Part shown: in pieces, positions 33,995 through 46,891 of the stretch | Layout of the letters: each line of letters begins with the position of its first letter | How positions within the stretch are numbered: the first letter of the stretch is position 1 | DNA from: Aristolochia californica | Lineage: Eukaryota > Streptophyta > Magnoliopsida > Piperales > Aristolochiaceae | Length of the DNA stretch: 64,000 nt | NCBI GenBank assembly: GCA_029961685.1 | Contig: JARWKL010000014.1 | Location: 22,326,452-22,390,451 of the forward strand | Direction: 5' to 3' | Made by a program: the position numbers and the translations under genes | Notes under the pieces: generated by a model | Told to the model about the DNA's origin: nothing | The model's input: only the letters and a program-made list of their open reading frames with translations | Database searches by the model: none

Positions 33995-36412
33995 CTGTTA
34001 CAAACATGAGACAAAAACAATAAGAAAACATACCACCACTCGGCTACTCCCTCGTAACGATGAGCGCCACGCCGTAGTTGCTTCTACAATATAAATAAAA
34101 CGTTAATTTGAAAGAGCGCTACACACTGCAAAAACCGAGTTTCTTGAGTGCATAAGGCATCAAAGAGCAGAAACGAGTTGCAAATATCCAAGTTTCGGCA
34201 AAGGAAGACAAACCCATCGGGGTTGTGTCCAGTTCATTCAGCCATTTATTTTCTCTTCGTTAAACATGTATCACGGTTGTTACGAGCTACTGCCGAGGTT
34301 AAATGATTTCAAGACTTTAAAATGGTATATAAGACAGCTAATAAGAAGATCAACGAACATTTTGAAAAGAATATGATGGATACATGATTTTTTTTCCTTC
34401 TTAATGTATTACTAGCTGTTTCGCATTTTAGCTTTCTATTTCCTTCTATTTTTCACCCAGTTAGACCTGCTTAGAAGCATTACAGTGACAGACGCGAAGA
34501 AGCAGGATTTCAATATTATAAATTTCAACGTTGTAGTCAGAAAGCCGTCTCAAATTTTGCCCATTGGTTAGCTCAGAATACCCGTCTTCCCCAGATGCCG
34601 ACGAAAGACCATCAGACTCTGTTGCCAACTAATATTATAAAAAAATTATCAAAATTAAATTAAAAAAAATGTACGCAGCTCAGCCGGGTCCACAACCCTA
34701 CCAAACAAAATAAACCTATTCCGATTACCGAGTATATTCTATTAATGATATACTCTTGAGTATACTCTATTAATGATCACAAGAAACGACTCCGCCTTCT
34801 TGAAAGCTTACCCTACATCAACATAACCTTTATATGTTGTCAAGTCTTTTGGAGCAGTAATTTCTGTCTGAATCAAAACCAGATGAAAATAGTGCCGATC
34901 GGACACCAGCAGTGAAGGGAGGACATGTAGCAATCGTAACTGGTAATTGCGTTTTAGTTCAACCACCGGCTCACAAGAGATGGTTAGGCCGTCTCCATCT
35001 CTCTACGCGTCTCTAGGTACCGTAGACCATTTATTGTCCACAGACTAGTCGGTCCAGTCTTCGTAGCAGAATCCATTTATTGAAGCCGGTAAAACGGTGT
35101 TGCCCGTCTCGGAAATCCGATAAGTATCAATAACCCAAATTCAGATATGTAGGGCCGATATACGTCTGGCTCTATCAGATGATACGGAGTATGTCAGGTA
35201 GCTCAAATTTTGATATGTATCAAACCTAACCAACCATATCCGATATTACGATATTCGATAGGGGCAATTAAAACACTAAAATTTCGCATTTCACAATTTT
35301 AACGGGCCTTCAGCCTGGACCAACCTGACTCTGTCCTAATCAACTATCCCAATTCCGATTTGACACAGATGGGCTCGTCTAATCAGAAGTTTTTTTCCTT
35401 ATTGCACCGTATCCCTGGATAAGCTTTTCAAATATCTGGAAAGTATGACAGTGAAAAATTGCTGGAAAACAGCTAAAAGCCACAAAGGACCTGCCTAAAG
35501 CTAAGAGTGTTCTATGAATGTTTAGCTTAGTAGCAGACCTGGAATATAGGCCGAAAAGTCCGATTACCTTTCTCTATCTGCCGCTGAATCTGATTCATGA
35601 GCAACATATCGGGGATTGCCTGGATCACAGAGTGCATCTACCACACCAGATCATACGTGTGGTATAATATGGTACGAGATACAATACTTAGATATTATTA
35701 TAAATAAAATTTTAACCATTTAAAATTTATTCTACTGAAATTTGACACTGTAATAATAGATAAAAAAAGATAAACGCACGTATCGAATTTTGAGAATTCA
35801 AATTCGATACAGACACTGAGTAAATAACTGATTCATCTACGGGAAGTGGCTCCGGAAGAATACGTGGCACACCTATCCGGTCAACGCACCCAAAATAGCA
35901 CGTCTTTTCTGGCGGAAATCCTTCGTAGAGCACTCACATGCGACTGCTGGCGGTCAATCCCCAAAAACACCAGCGGACAAAAAGAAAGAGCACAGAAAGT
36001 ACACAGAACTCGAGCCAAAAGAGAGCACATTCTGAAGCAGTACTAGAGCCGAGCTAGACCATCCAATCACAAGAAGGTCCCGTGAGATGCAAGCTGAAGC
36101 TTTGAGAAGATGCGAAGAAGGGGAGAAAGAAAAAGCTCACATGACATAAGCCAAACCATAAAAAGTGGTGGGTGTACCGATTTCCACCGGAGAAAATAAA
36201 AAACAAAGAGGAGTTTTCATAATTTCTGTGGCCCAGAAACATGGATTGATGGGTCAAAATGGAGTGAACCCACCAGTATTAGATGTAACTTCACTCGGAT
36301 TACAGATAATTATTATTCTTTCTAAAAAAAGAAATTATTGTCCCGAGTGTTCGAGGAAATGCCCCTGGAATCACATACACTGCCATCCTTTATGATTCAT
36401 TAATGTCTTGCC
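33995..36412. other. Probable 5' UTR intron / upstream region, no coding sequence seen
   Basis: No recognised protein frame on either strand. It has AT-rich segments and scattered poly-T and poly-A runs. I saw no clear transposon boundaries. Confidence 0.4.
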
Positions 36413-36502
36413 GAAGACAAAAATAAAAAGTGATAGAAAGCAAGTTTGTAAATGTAGGAAGACAAAAATAAAAAGTGATAGAAAGCAAGTTTGTAAATGT
36501 AG
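36413..36502. repeat. Perfect 45-bp tandem duplication
   Basis: The 45-bp unit beginning GAAGACAAAAATAAAAAGTG occurs at 36413-36457 and 36458-36502 with no difference that I can see. Confidence 0.95.
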
Positions 36503-37480
36503 GATTAGTCATGCGAGCGCCCCATCGAAAAGCAGAAGCCACAACATTTTATTAGGTATTATTAATATGTGATTAAAGTGCTCTTTTATGAGACCTTTAC
36601 TGTCATTCCCCGCTCCAGAAAAAGATCACAAGTTCGCCATCGGCAGTGCAATCGAGAGGGAATTCAGCAGAACAGGACCGCAGATGGTAAGTGTGCACCG
36701 TTCAAGTGGCTCTGGGCTGTACTATGACTATAATAGAAGGAGACGAAACTAGGACGCTCTACAAATAATCTTCAAACTAGGCGTACCGGAAGAAAGAAAA
36801 AAAAAAAAGGAAAACGCCAAAGCCTGACGAGAGGAAAACTAGACCAGTGAATCAGTTCTCCGAAGTTGCGGAAAACCAGATCTATCATCACCAGTGTCGT
36901 CCCGTCAGTACCTGCAACTTGCGAAGTCCTAACAACTCAGTTATCTCTATTTACCAGATTCGAACAAACGTCGAAACGGAATCAGTTCAGGCTCCGTTTT
37001 TTTTTTTTTTTTAAATCAAATCATTAGCATAGCTTGAGAAGAAATCAAACTCCTATTGACTCATGAAACCACGACAGGAAGTGAAGAACGTCCTACATGA
37101 TCTACTCTGCCGGAATATTCACAGAAAACAGGGCCTTTCGATTCTACGCGTCATATTCCGGTGTCTTCACACCAGATCTATAAGAGCCGAAAAACAGCAC
37201 CAGAAGGCAGATCATATCTACTCAATCTAAAACGAAAGAAAAGAAGAATGAAATCAGAGTTCGTACCTCGTCGGAAACCACAGAAACCTCACACGCACTG
37301 GCAAGATCCAGGACTGCAAAAATATCGCCGTTCTACTCAAAGAATCGGCGGAAATTGAAGGAAGTATTCGGTTAAATGCCCCTGTGATTTTGATTGAGCG
37401 AAAGTTAGATCTTTCTAAATTAGCAGCAGAGAAAAGTCTTCCATATAGGCTCCCAGCTCCAGCTCCAGCTCTAAGCTTAC
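36503..37480. other. Upstream region of the WVD2-like gene, non-coding
   Basis: Contains a T-run near 36999-37012 and an A-run near 36798-36809. Short frames only. It could be 5' UTR intron sequence if transcription starts near 37.63 kb. Confidence 0.4.
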
Positions 37481-37663
37481 GAGTTTAGCAGGAACGAAAC
37501 CAATCACTCTCATGCATGCTTAGATGTCGGACTGTGGAAGATTGGTTGGGTAATCTGGGTGGACTGGCGTTGCAGCGTACGCGTGATGACGGAGGGTCGG
37601 AAGACGGAGGGTCGGAAGAGTGCAGACCGAAGAGGGAGACAGACAGAAAGCGACCGATTTATA
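37481..37663 (-). promoter_or_regulatory. Candidate promoter and first non-coding exon of the WVD2-like gene
   Basis: The minus strand carries TATAAAT at 37657-37663, followed by a CT-rich leader (TTTCTGTCTGTCTCCCTCTT) typical of plant transcription starts. A possible donor CTC|GTAAGC ends an exon at 37481. Joining it to the acceptor at 33995 would give a 3.5-kb 5' UTR intron. There is no direct proof of the link. Confidence 0.4.
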
Positions 37664-38960
37664 GACCCGTAGCCGGAAGAGAAGTTTAAGCACCTGGTCC
37701 CACTCTTGCCACCTGACCGTCGCAGTCGTCGTTAAACGTTAAGACTTGTGCTGAAACGGGCTTAACTATTAGCTTATTTTCATGAGTGCCACGAAGAAAT
37801 TACACATCTCGCCAATCGCCATGCCTGGCGGCTTGGGGTTTCGGGGTCAACATGGGATCCCCAATAAAGGTTGACGGTTAACACCGTTGGGTGACTGGGG
37901 TCCGAGAAAATGGTATTTTTGTAAAAAAAGGTTATCGATTATCTACAAAATAATTGTAAAAATTGTTATTGCTAAAATATGATAAAATGATAATATATAA
38001 ATCTTGGGATAAAAACGTATGCCTAATCTAAATCATGAATATTTACGCATTTTGTTCCCTAAATCCAACTTCTCAACTTAGTCATGCCCAAACTCATTTT
38101 CTTTAACTTCGAGTTTTCAAAACACGAAGAGTGCATACCCTAAACCCCATCTTTCTCTGTATTCCTCCTCAAATTTTATCTTCTTTCTTGTGTCTTCCTT
38201 TTCAAAATTGTCCTTCTCATCCAACATGGAAAAAATGACCTATGTTTTTCTCCTCAAAATTATCTTTCTCATCCAAAATCGACGGAAGACGTATCTTCCT
38301 CCTTGAAGCTCCTAACTACGAGGAAGAACCATCTCTAGGTAACAATTTTTTTTCCTTTCACTATTTTTTCTCTTTCATTCTCTCTATTAACATTTAAGGT
38401 TCTTCTATTCCCTCTCAATTCTTGCAATGTCTTTCTTCTTATAAGAAGCCGGGGGGAAATTTTGGGGGATTGCATTCGAGGCTAGAAACAAGTTTTCATA
38501 TTTTGTATTTTTATACATGAGTTTGGCTATGTTTTTTCTAGTATTTATTGATATATGAGTACCTAAGGTATTGTGTTATGAACTCAATAGTAGGTCGAGT
38601 CATATAGAGGCGTAGTGGTTGAGTCATTTAATATTAAGTTAATTGGTTTTCTTTCCATTTACTTTTACTTCATTTTTATTTCAATTAATGAGTTAGTATG
38701 TCGTAGGGGCATTATTGTAATTCTTTCTCTTGAACCCTTGTTAGCATAAACCCTACTTAAAGGGTGAAAGGAATGAGAAAAGGCAAGTCTTGATTTATAG
38801 TAAACAAGGGTTTTGAGTTATCCTAAACGAGCTCAGGGGTGTGCGTTATCCTTAACGTACCTAGGGTTTTCAAGTTTCCCTTCGACTTGATTCTTCTCTT
38901 ATCTTCTTTCCTATGAATCATTGTGTTAGATCAGGGACTGTAACAACTGGAATCAGAGTG
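37664..38960. other. Intergenic, with LTR-like 3' end and weak primer-binding site
   Basis: No genes seen. At 38948-38959 the plus strand reads TGGAATCAGAGT, matching the usual primer-binding site at ten of twelve, after ~500 bp that includes ATTAATTT..GGGGCATTATTG and ..CAGGGACTGTAACAAC. It is probably a decayed 5' LTR and leader of the Copia relic that follows or of a separate element. Confidence 0.4.
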
Positions 38961-39029
38961 GGAACACAATGATCGATTCTTCAACCTGAGAGGCAATCAT
39001 TGTCATACTCCAGGATATGCGCAACTTAT

Positions 39030-41220
39030 TTTATACCATGAAAGTCTCATACTTTTATTGGATGCATGCCATCCTTACTGTATGCTTTCTTATAAGTAGG
39101 CTACCCTCTTCCATTCTCGGTCATTAATCCCCCATATTCCTTATTGTTTCCACATGGTGATCCTTTTTTGCTTCCCTTAAAAGTCTCCGGTTGTACATGC
39201 TTTGTTCATAGTACCTCCCCACAACATAGTAAACTTGATCCAAAATTTGTCAAGTGTATCTTCTTAGGATACTCTCGCACGCAGAAGGGTTATATTTTCT
39301 ACAATCCCACTCTCCAAAGGTTACTTTTGTCTAGGGATGTAACTTTTTTCGAAGACTCTTCATACTACTCTGACAATGCTCCTCTAGGTCTCTCTTCAGT
39401 ACTAGCCTCTCCTCGACCGGTTGTGCCCCGTGCTACAAAAATTATTCAACCCCCTGAAGCACTGGCTGACACCACACCTACGGAGTTTGCGGATCCCGTC
39501 AAGGTAAGTCCATCTTCTCCTATTCTTTTTGGACCACGATATGATACTCGACCCATTGCCTTAAGAAAAGAAGCCACAACTTGCACTAAGCCCTCTACTT
39601 CTCACCCAATATCCAATTTTGTGTCTCACCATCATATATCCTGTTCATGTTGTCAATTTCTTTCATCTATCTTCTCCATCTCAGTCTCATAGTCCTATCA
39701 GGAGGCTCTGAAACATCCAGGGTGGAAGGCGGCAATGGACGAAGAAATATAAGCACTCTATGAGAATCAGACATGGGCTCTAGTTCCTCTTCCATCATAT
39801 AAAAAACATGTCGATTGTAAGTGGGTTTTACTGTTAAACACAATACGGATGGGTCAGTTGCTCACCTTAAGGCCCGCCTCATTGCTAAAGGATATATGTA
39901 GTGTTATGGGATCGATTATGAGGAAACATTCTCTCTGGTGGCTAAAATGAACTCGATACGTATTTTATTATCTCTTACTGCTAATTCTTCCTGGTCGGTC
40001 TATCAACTTGATGTGAAAAATATTTTTGTCAATGGGGATATAAAGGAAGAAATTTATATGCAACAACCACCTCGATTTTTAGTTGAGGGGGAGTCGGTAT
40101 GTCTATTGAAGAAATCCCTTTATGATATGAAAAAGTCTCCTCGTGCATGGTTTGATAAATTTAGCCAAGCACTCATACGGGCTAGATTTCAAAGATGTTC
40201 TGTAGATCACTTCGGATTTCTTAATGACACGCCTAAAGGCAAAGTGATTTTGGTTGTATATGCTGATGATATTGTCTTAACCGGTAGTGATCCTGTGAGC
40301 ATTCAAGAAACCAAGGAAAAGATATGTAAAGAATTCAAGAAAAAAGATCTTGGACTACTTAAATACTTTTATGGGTATTGAATTACTACAGTCCAAACAT
40401 GGGATTATACTATCTCAAAAGAAGTATGTCTTTGATCTACTAGAGGAGACAAGAATGATGGGGTGTAGACCAGCAAAAAACCCTATAGGTTCCAATACAA
40501 AATTATCTGCAGGCATTGAAGAAGATGTAGATATCGGAAAATATCAAAGACTTGTGGAGAAACCCATTTACCTCTGTGTAACAAGGCCGAAAATATCATA
40601 TGCAATAAGTGTGGTGAGTCAATACATGCACAAACCACAACTTACTCATTGGCAAACACTAGAAAGAATATTGTGATATTTGAAAGGAGTTCCATGAAGA
40701 GGGTTTCTCTATAAGAACCATGGTTACTTCAACATAAAATGATTCTCATATCTAAACTGAGCCGGATCCCCGGATGGCAAAAAATCTACTTAAGGATATT
40801 GTACAATGGTTGGAGGGAACTTTGGTTACATGTAGAAGCAAGAAGAAGAATGTAGTTTCAAGGTCTAGTACAAAAGCAAAATACAGGGCCATGGCACACA
40901 CAGTTAGTGAGCTTCTAAGGATCAGATCCCTTCTCACTGAGCTGGGATTCTATAAAGAAGCCCCTATAGATCGACATTGTGATAATCAAGCGACAATACA
41001 TATTACCTCAAATCCGATCTTCCATGAGAGAACAAAGTACATTGAAGTAGACTGCAATTTCATATGAGAGAAATTCCAAGTCGGTATATTATCTCTCAAA
41101 CATATCATCTCACAAGGGCAAGTTGCAGACATTCTCACCAAATCAGTCACTCATAAGACCTTGTCCACAATCTGCAGCAAGTTGGGCATTTACGATATTT
41201 TCTCACCCCCAGCTTGAGGA
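39030..41220 (+). pseudogene. 5'-deleted Copia relic: integrase end, RT, RNase H
   Basis: The integrase C-terminus is at 39144-39420 (FVKCIFLGYSRTQKGYIFY; LLSRDVTFFED). RT follows at 39710-40400 (WKAAMDEE; AKMNSIRILLSL; VYQLDVKNIFVNGD; LKKSLYDMKKSPRAWFDKF; VVYADDIVLTGSD, with YADD in place of YVDD), then RNase H (CRSKKKNVVSRSSTKAKYRAMA; RHCDNQATIH; HERTKYIEVDCNFI). The end reads ADILTKSVTHKT..KLGIYDIFSPPA near 41120-41215, followed by polypurine and LTR. Gag, protease and most of integrase are missing. Several stops and shifts. Confidence 0.88.
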
Positions 41221-41224
41221 CGAG

Positions 41225-41549
41225 TGTTACAAGGTGGGACCCACCATGATCACGTGAGGTGGCATGATGAGTCATCACGCGAGCTGGCATCCTTATCACA
41301 TAAGTTGGAAGATTTGGCAATCTTCTTTGATTAATGTAATCGATTTATCTTCCCTTGATTTATGTAGATTTGGGTAATCATGATTGATGTAATTAGGGAT
41401 ATTAGAGATCCTAGCTGATCTCTAAATATGAAATGAAAATAGTATAAATTGGGGTCTTGGTTGAAGGGTTCAATCAAGTTCTCTACTTCTCAGTTTGTGA
41501 AGAATCTCTCTCTAGCCTAAACTCTTTTATCTTCTCTCCTCTCTACCCG

Positions 41550-41595
<46 letters not shown>

Positions 41596-41661
41596 TTGCT
41601 CTTTTTCTTCTTCCTCTCTCATCTTGCTCAAGGTTTCAATCATGGGGTCCTAAATTCAACA
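41225..41661 (+). repeat. 3' LTR of the Copia relic, with CT microsatellite
   Basis: 437 bp from TGTTACAAGG to AAATTCAACA, directly after AGCTTGAGGACGAG. Includes a (CT)n run at about 41552-41586. Related to the solo LTR at 28097-28519 in its first half. Confidence 0.85.
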
Positions 41662-41858
41662 CTTTTTAAATTTCTTAAAAAAAATAAATAAATAACTCAT
41701 TGACTTGATTATAACCGAGTATAATAAACTTATAAATTTTTGAAAAAAGAAAAATAATTCATTGACTTGATTATAATATAGTATAATGAGTCTCTATTGG
41801 AATAGAAAAAATAAGTAGAATCATATGTCAATTAAACTATCTTTGTCTCAATTACACC
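41662..41858 (-). repeat. Left half of a reverse-oriented LTR, split by a later insertion
   Basis: Bases about 41740-41858 read, on the minus strand, like the 3' part of the 41859-type LTR and continue at 44555. A ~66-bp local duplication around ATTCATTGACTTGATTATAA (41696 and 41758) lies in this part. Confidence 0.7.
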
Positions 41859-44554
41859 TGTTGAAGAGCAAATGTTGAAGAGTCTTACATGACTCTCACA
41901 ATAAGAAGTCTTACAGAGCCAGAATTATTATGGAATGAGGTATCATAGAAAAGTTTCAGTTAAAATGTGTTTTAGTTATGTTAGTATTCTATTTAGGTTT
42001 AGTTGTTTAATTATTCTAAGACATATTTTAAGAGTTAGACTTTGGGTGCAATTGGGAAAATGGTAGTTTAATTGTAATTGGACTCTACTACTTTTCTCTA
42101 TTATAAATAGGGGTTCATATACTCAGCTTACAACAAGTTAGTTAAGTTTATCTCTTTACCATAAATTCAACATGGTAACATATCAAGTTCTGTGAGTTTA
42201 CTTGGTCAACCCACAAAGATAATGTTATCCTTTTTCGATCTATCATCTCTAGTAGTTTAGGTTCATATTTTATTTTATTTTTTCTCTTTTCAGTCTCAAT
42301 AGACATTCATTGTTTTATTGGCGTTCACACCTCTATACTTGTTTTTTCATATTGCAAGACGGAAAGAACTTTAAGTCTACTTTCTAACTTAAAAATAATT
42401 TTGTCAATCGGGATTTTTTAAAAAGAGAAATTGATAGTAGCAAAGGTCAGACTACAAGAGAGGTTCGAGCAGTAGTAGAAAACTTCAACTTTCAAGCCAT
42501 TTTATGCCATCAACAACGAGATTTTATATGGATAATTATCAATCAAAAGAAATACATGTAAATATATTTTCTTACCTATTCAACCAATTCTCTATCTGAG
42601 TTTTCTAGAGGGAGATATCGATCTAGGAATAGTCAATGGTCATGCTAGCCAAAGAAGAAAGAGTACTCAGTTCTACTAGATTACAAAGTCCGAAATCTAT
42701 TAGATTCTTTGTCTAAAAACAAGTATATTTTATGAAAAGAAGTTATACTTGGATGAAAGATATTGAAGTATAGTTTTATAAGGAGAAAATTTCATGTCAA
42801 TCTAATCTATATTTAAGGAGATATTTGTATTGGAGTCGGCAAGGGTCAAGCTATAGAAAAAAGAGAATCAAAAGGTCATAAAAGATTCGAGAACGAATCT
42901 TTTTGTGTCAAACTAAGTAAAAAAATTAATCTCTTTGATTTTTATTTTTATTTTTTTGTAGAAACAAATTTTTTGTGATTCTGAGCTATATTTTAAGAGA
43001 TATTGATATCAAAAGTACCGAAAATCAATTTTGTTGAAAATCTCTATTTTTTTTCCTATTGTCTCTCCACGCATTGATGTGAATTGAATTTCCTTTTCAC
43101 TTAAAATATGAGTTTTTTAGCCAAAGTTATCTGCTAATCAGAGATTTTTGGTCTGATTTCAATACTATCTTCTTTTTTTAAGCCTCTTTGATTCCCAAAA
43201 TCTCTTATCTATGGAAAGTCTAATTTCGGAAAGTGTTGGTAATTCAAGAAAGTCAATAATTGGAATGTTTTTGTTTTGATTATACAAATCTGAAAAGTAT
43301 TCCAAATTAGAATTCATTGAGTATTTGATTAAAAACTTTCCTCATATGGATTGATCAATTTGGAAACGGAAACTTATAAGTTTAAGTTATAAGTTAAGCA
43401 ATTATCAAAGTTTCCATAGTCAATGTTGTTTTCAAGTTTTGTGGTTTTTATTTCTTGGTTGAATATCTTCTGAATCGTCAACTCCAAAAAAAAAAAAATG
43501 TTCGCCCTCTTGAAATTATTTTGAGGTCATACTCGGTCAAATGTGTTAAGTTATTTTTCTATCATTACAATCTCCTTCTTATTATCAAGGTGGTTATTTT
43601 TCCTTTATTACACTCCCCACATACCTTTTTTATCAGTTACCTTTCCCCTGCCATCCTTTTTTTATTCTAGCATACCCCTTTGGGTCAACCTCTTCTGTGT
43701 TGCTTCGGTTGGTTTCTCTTTTTATATACATATAGGTATTTTAAGTCCATTGAGACTTTTTTATGAATACCCTTAAGTGAGGTTTTTTCATCGTCCTTTG
43801 AGTGACAGGCGTTATCTTTTTAGTGATTATTATTACTATTTTTGTTTGAAATCCTATGAGGTTGGTTTCGACCTTTTTTATACATACATCGCCCATCTTA
43901 TTTTTTTAGTGTATGTGTCTGATTGAGTTCTTATCCTCGGGACACCTCGATGGAGGAGATAATAAATACAATTATTTTTTTGTTTCAAACTAGGATTACA
44001 CCGATACCTTCCAGCTTGAGAGGAAGAAGTAGAAGAAGAAATACATGAAAGAGGTATTTTATTTTATATGTTGTGAAAAAATTTATGTGACCAAAATATT
44101 CATGAAAGGGGGAGCACAAAAGATGAAGTTTTTGCATCTATGAAGAATTGCATCTGTGATGATTTTTTTTCAACAAAAAAAAAAAAAGCAAGAATCCTTT
44201 TCATTGCTAGCTACAGTTATAAACTCCAACTTGAGGAGTGTTGAAGAACATATATGGAAGAGTGTTACATGACTTTGACAATAAAAAATCTTATAGAGCC
44301 AAAATTATTATAGAAGGAGGTCTCACAGGAGAGTTTCAGTTAAAAGGTGTTTTAGTTATGTTAGTCTTTTATTTATGTTTAGTTGTTTAATTATGCTAGC
44401 ACTTATCTTTAAGTGTTAAGACTTTGGGTATAATTGGGACAAAGATAGTTTAATTGTAATTAGACTTTACTAGTTTCCTCTATTATAAATATGGGCTTAT
44501 ATACTCAGATTACAAGAAGTTAGTGAAATTTTTCTCTTCTCCAGAAATTTAATT
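41859..44554 (+). mobile_element. Non-coding (LARD-like) LTR retrotransposon
   Basis: LTRs at 41859-42172 and 44239-44554 start TGTTGAAGA. ACACC flanks the element on both sides (41854-41858 and 44555-44559), a 5-bp target-site duplication. A polypurine-like AACTTGAGGAG precedes the 3' LTR, and TGGTAACATATC follows the 5' LTR as a degenerate primer-binding site. The ~2.07-kb interior (42173-44238) has no gag or pol similarity, so the element must depend on another for movement. Its landing site is a reverse LTR of its own family. Confidence 0.88.
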
Positions 44555-44772
44555 ACACCCAAATTCAAACACCAAAAGACAAGTTCTAGAACAATTGAAC
44601 AACTAAATATAAACAATATTCTAATATAACTAAGACACCTCTAAACTGAACATTTTCTTGTGAATCTTCCTTCTCATGAGACTCCTTTTAGACTCCACCA
44701 TATTAATTCTTGTTTTGTGAGACTTTTTGTTATAAGAGTCATGTAAAGCTCTTTCATACATATTCTTCAATA
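44555..44772 (-). repeat. Right half of the split reverse-oriented LTR
   Basis: Continues the sequence broken at 41858: CAATT|ACACC...AAATTCAAACACCAAAAGACAAG. The same order occurs uninterrupted at about 610-843. Ends near TATTCTTCAATAC. Confidence 0.8.
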
Positions 44773-45755
44773 CTTACCTCCATAAGTCTTTTGGTATGAT
44801 GTGGCTTGTTTGATTAAACATAATGAATTTAACTCTTAAGGAGCAAACACTTTAAGGAATGAATCAGCAACCAGAATATGGGTTGTGAACCACTATAAAT
44901 CCTTGAGCATATGCAGTTTGCTTGATTTTGAGTGAAATTTCTGCATTATTGATGTGTTAGGTATATTTGTTTATCATTAGATTAAAAACTACCCAATAAA
45001 TTTAATAAAATTATTCACCCTTATGGTTTGGTTTATCGTTGTAGGACCTAATATTTTTTTTCTTTTGACAAAAGGAATAAATTTGAGTAATATTGATCAA
45101 TGTTTAAAAAATTAGATAGGACTAGCCTATCCAGTCGAGTTCAACCAAACTCATCATCAGAAGCTATTATAACCCAATTGACTATGTTAATTTTGTTGGT
45201 TCAATCGTAGATTGGTTGAAAAAATCTTTGTAAAGGAGACCCCCATCCATCACAAGACCCCTACCACCATTGAACCATTTAGAAATGTGATCCCATATAT
45301 CAACTATTCACGGTCAAGTATGGACTTCTCGTTGTTGGCTACAGCATTGGGACCCATAAAAATCCAATACACATTATTTTCTGCCCTTATCTCAAGTTTA
45401 AAATAATGGACAATTGAAAAGTAAGGTTACATTGACACCTTTGCAAAACTTATTATGGATACGTCCACCCTGTGGAGCTTAGCAACTGATCAGTCGCAAT
45501 AGAAGTAGAAGTGGACAGACCAGGTTGAAGAGACAACGTAGACCATCTTTTTATCCAAATAAGCCAATTCCTATATTTCACCTTTATCTATGGACATGGA
45601 GATCGTCTCGTTGAAGCTATTGACAAAGTACTTAGGTAGGACTGGACTCAAGACTCGTTTCTTGAGCTTCTAATGGTGAGAGGACATTTTTTTCTCTCCT
45701 TTAATCTATTCTATTCGTACTTAAATATTTGATAGTATTAATTTTTATACTTGAA
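44773..45755. other. Intergenic, nothing recognised
   Basis: No supported gene, RNA or repeat in this ~1-kb stretch. The 64-codon frame at 45212-45406 has no family features. Confidence 0.4.
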
Positions 45756-46259
45756 GACCCTGTTAGTGCCCCTGGTTGGAAATTTATATCCCAAGAAAAA
45801 TTAAAAATATTTTTCCTAAAATATACATTCCCAAGAAACCTTAAGATAAAATCCTATTAGTCCCTTACTAGGAAATTACATGAAAAAATTTTAAATTTTC
45901 TAAGGAAAATTAAATGGAGATATTAGTGCCTTTTTTAAGAAAATAAATAAAAATTAATAATCAATCTCATACATTACCATACTTATCCGATAAATTATCA
46001 AATAAAAAATTGCCTTAAAAAATCGCCTTGTGTTGAAAGTTGCATCAATTGTTAAATACTTATTCAAAAACAAATTCATATTGTTTTCTAACTTATCTTG
46101 GTTAAAAAATCTTACCGAGAAAATTATATAATTTTCTTGATAAGAATTTTTAACAAAAAAAGTGTTTTAAAAAAATATGAGACACTAATGGTCCTTAGAA
46201 ACATATTCCTACAAACACATGTTTTTCCAACATTTCCTGAAATAGTTACTAACAAGGCC
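45756..46259. mobile_element. MITE of ~504 bp with hAT-like ends
   Basis: The left end GACCCTGTTAGT and the reverse-complemented right end GGCCTTGTTAGT match at ten of twelve. The 8-bp flanks TACTTGAA and TAATTAAA match at six of eight. The AT-rich interior has no ORF. It shares its body with two partial copies at 9640-10170 and 10400-10900. Confidence 0.7.
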
Positions 46260-46599
46260 TAATTAAAATAACTTTTTTTTAAAAGTTCATAAATAGTTTG
46301 ATCCATTTCCTCTAAGTAATGTGAATGTTCTATCACCATTTTGATCACCTTTTCTTTAGAAATAACATTCCTCCTATCTTTCCTTGTGCGTTTGGAATAT
46401 ACTTTCTTAAATATCATGTTTCAGTTTAAATAACTATTTTGTAACTGAGATTCTTCGCCATTTAAGATTCAGCCATCATTCTTTTTAAAGGAAGATTCAG
46501 AAAGTAAAAGGGGAAGAGGAGCAGGACTTTATAGTTGCAAAAACTGCTTTGATTCCATTAATATTGCAAATACCAAAAAAGGAAACTAGAAAAGAAATG

Positions 46600-46891
46600 T
46601 ACACCATAGTCAAAGAACCTCTCTACTTGCGCCTTCCCTGATGAATTCTCTCCTTCTGGACCGATATGAATACTGATACTAGGATCCACTCCTTGATCGG
46701 CTTTTTTATGACCTCCTCTCAAGTTTTTTCGTTTTTTCTGCACCGAATCACTACTACCATCACCATTCTTCTGTTCTTTCCTTCCGCTATCATGTCTTTT
46801 AGGACCACCACTAGAATGGCGACTCCTGTAATGCTCAGAATTAGACCCATTTCTGTTTTGACCACAATAATATGCAATGGGAGTGCGGCTC
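46600..46891 (-). pseudogene. Frame-shifted continuation of the RS tail of the CCCH gene
   Basis: Downstream of the stop at 46892, RS/Lys-rich coding continues in another frame: RSRHSSGGPKRHDSGRKEQ, then KKRKNLRGGHKK to about 46702. It then returns to the original frame, where RSRSGS, a stop and YRSRRRE are readable (46699 to about 46650). This pattern suggests former RS-domain coding that is now 3' UTR, or an unseen splice event. The A6 run at 46702-46707 sits at the second frame change. Confidence 0.6.

Noticed and set aside
36054..36395. Short frames at 36054-36257 and 36165-36395 as exons
   Set aside because: No family similarity, no good splice sites lining up with neighbours, and both strands open by chance.
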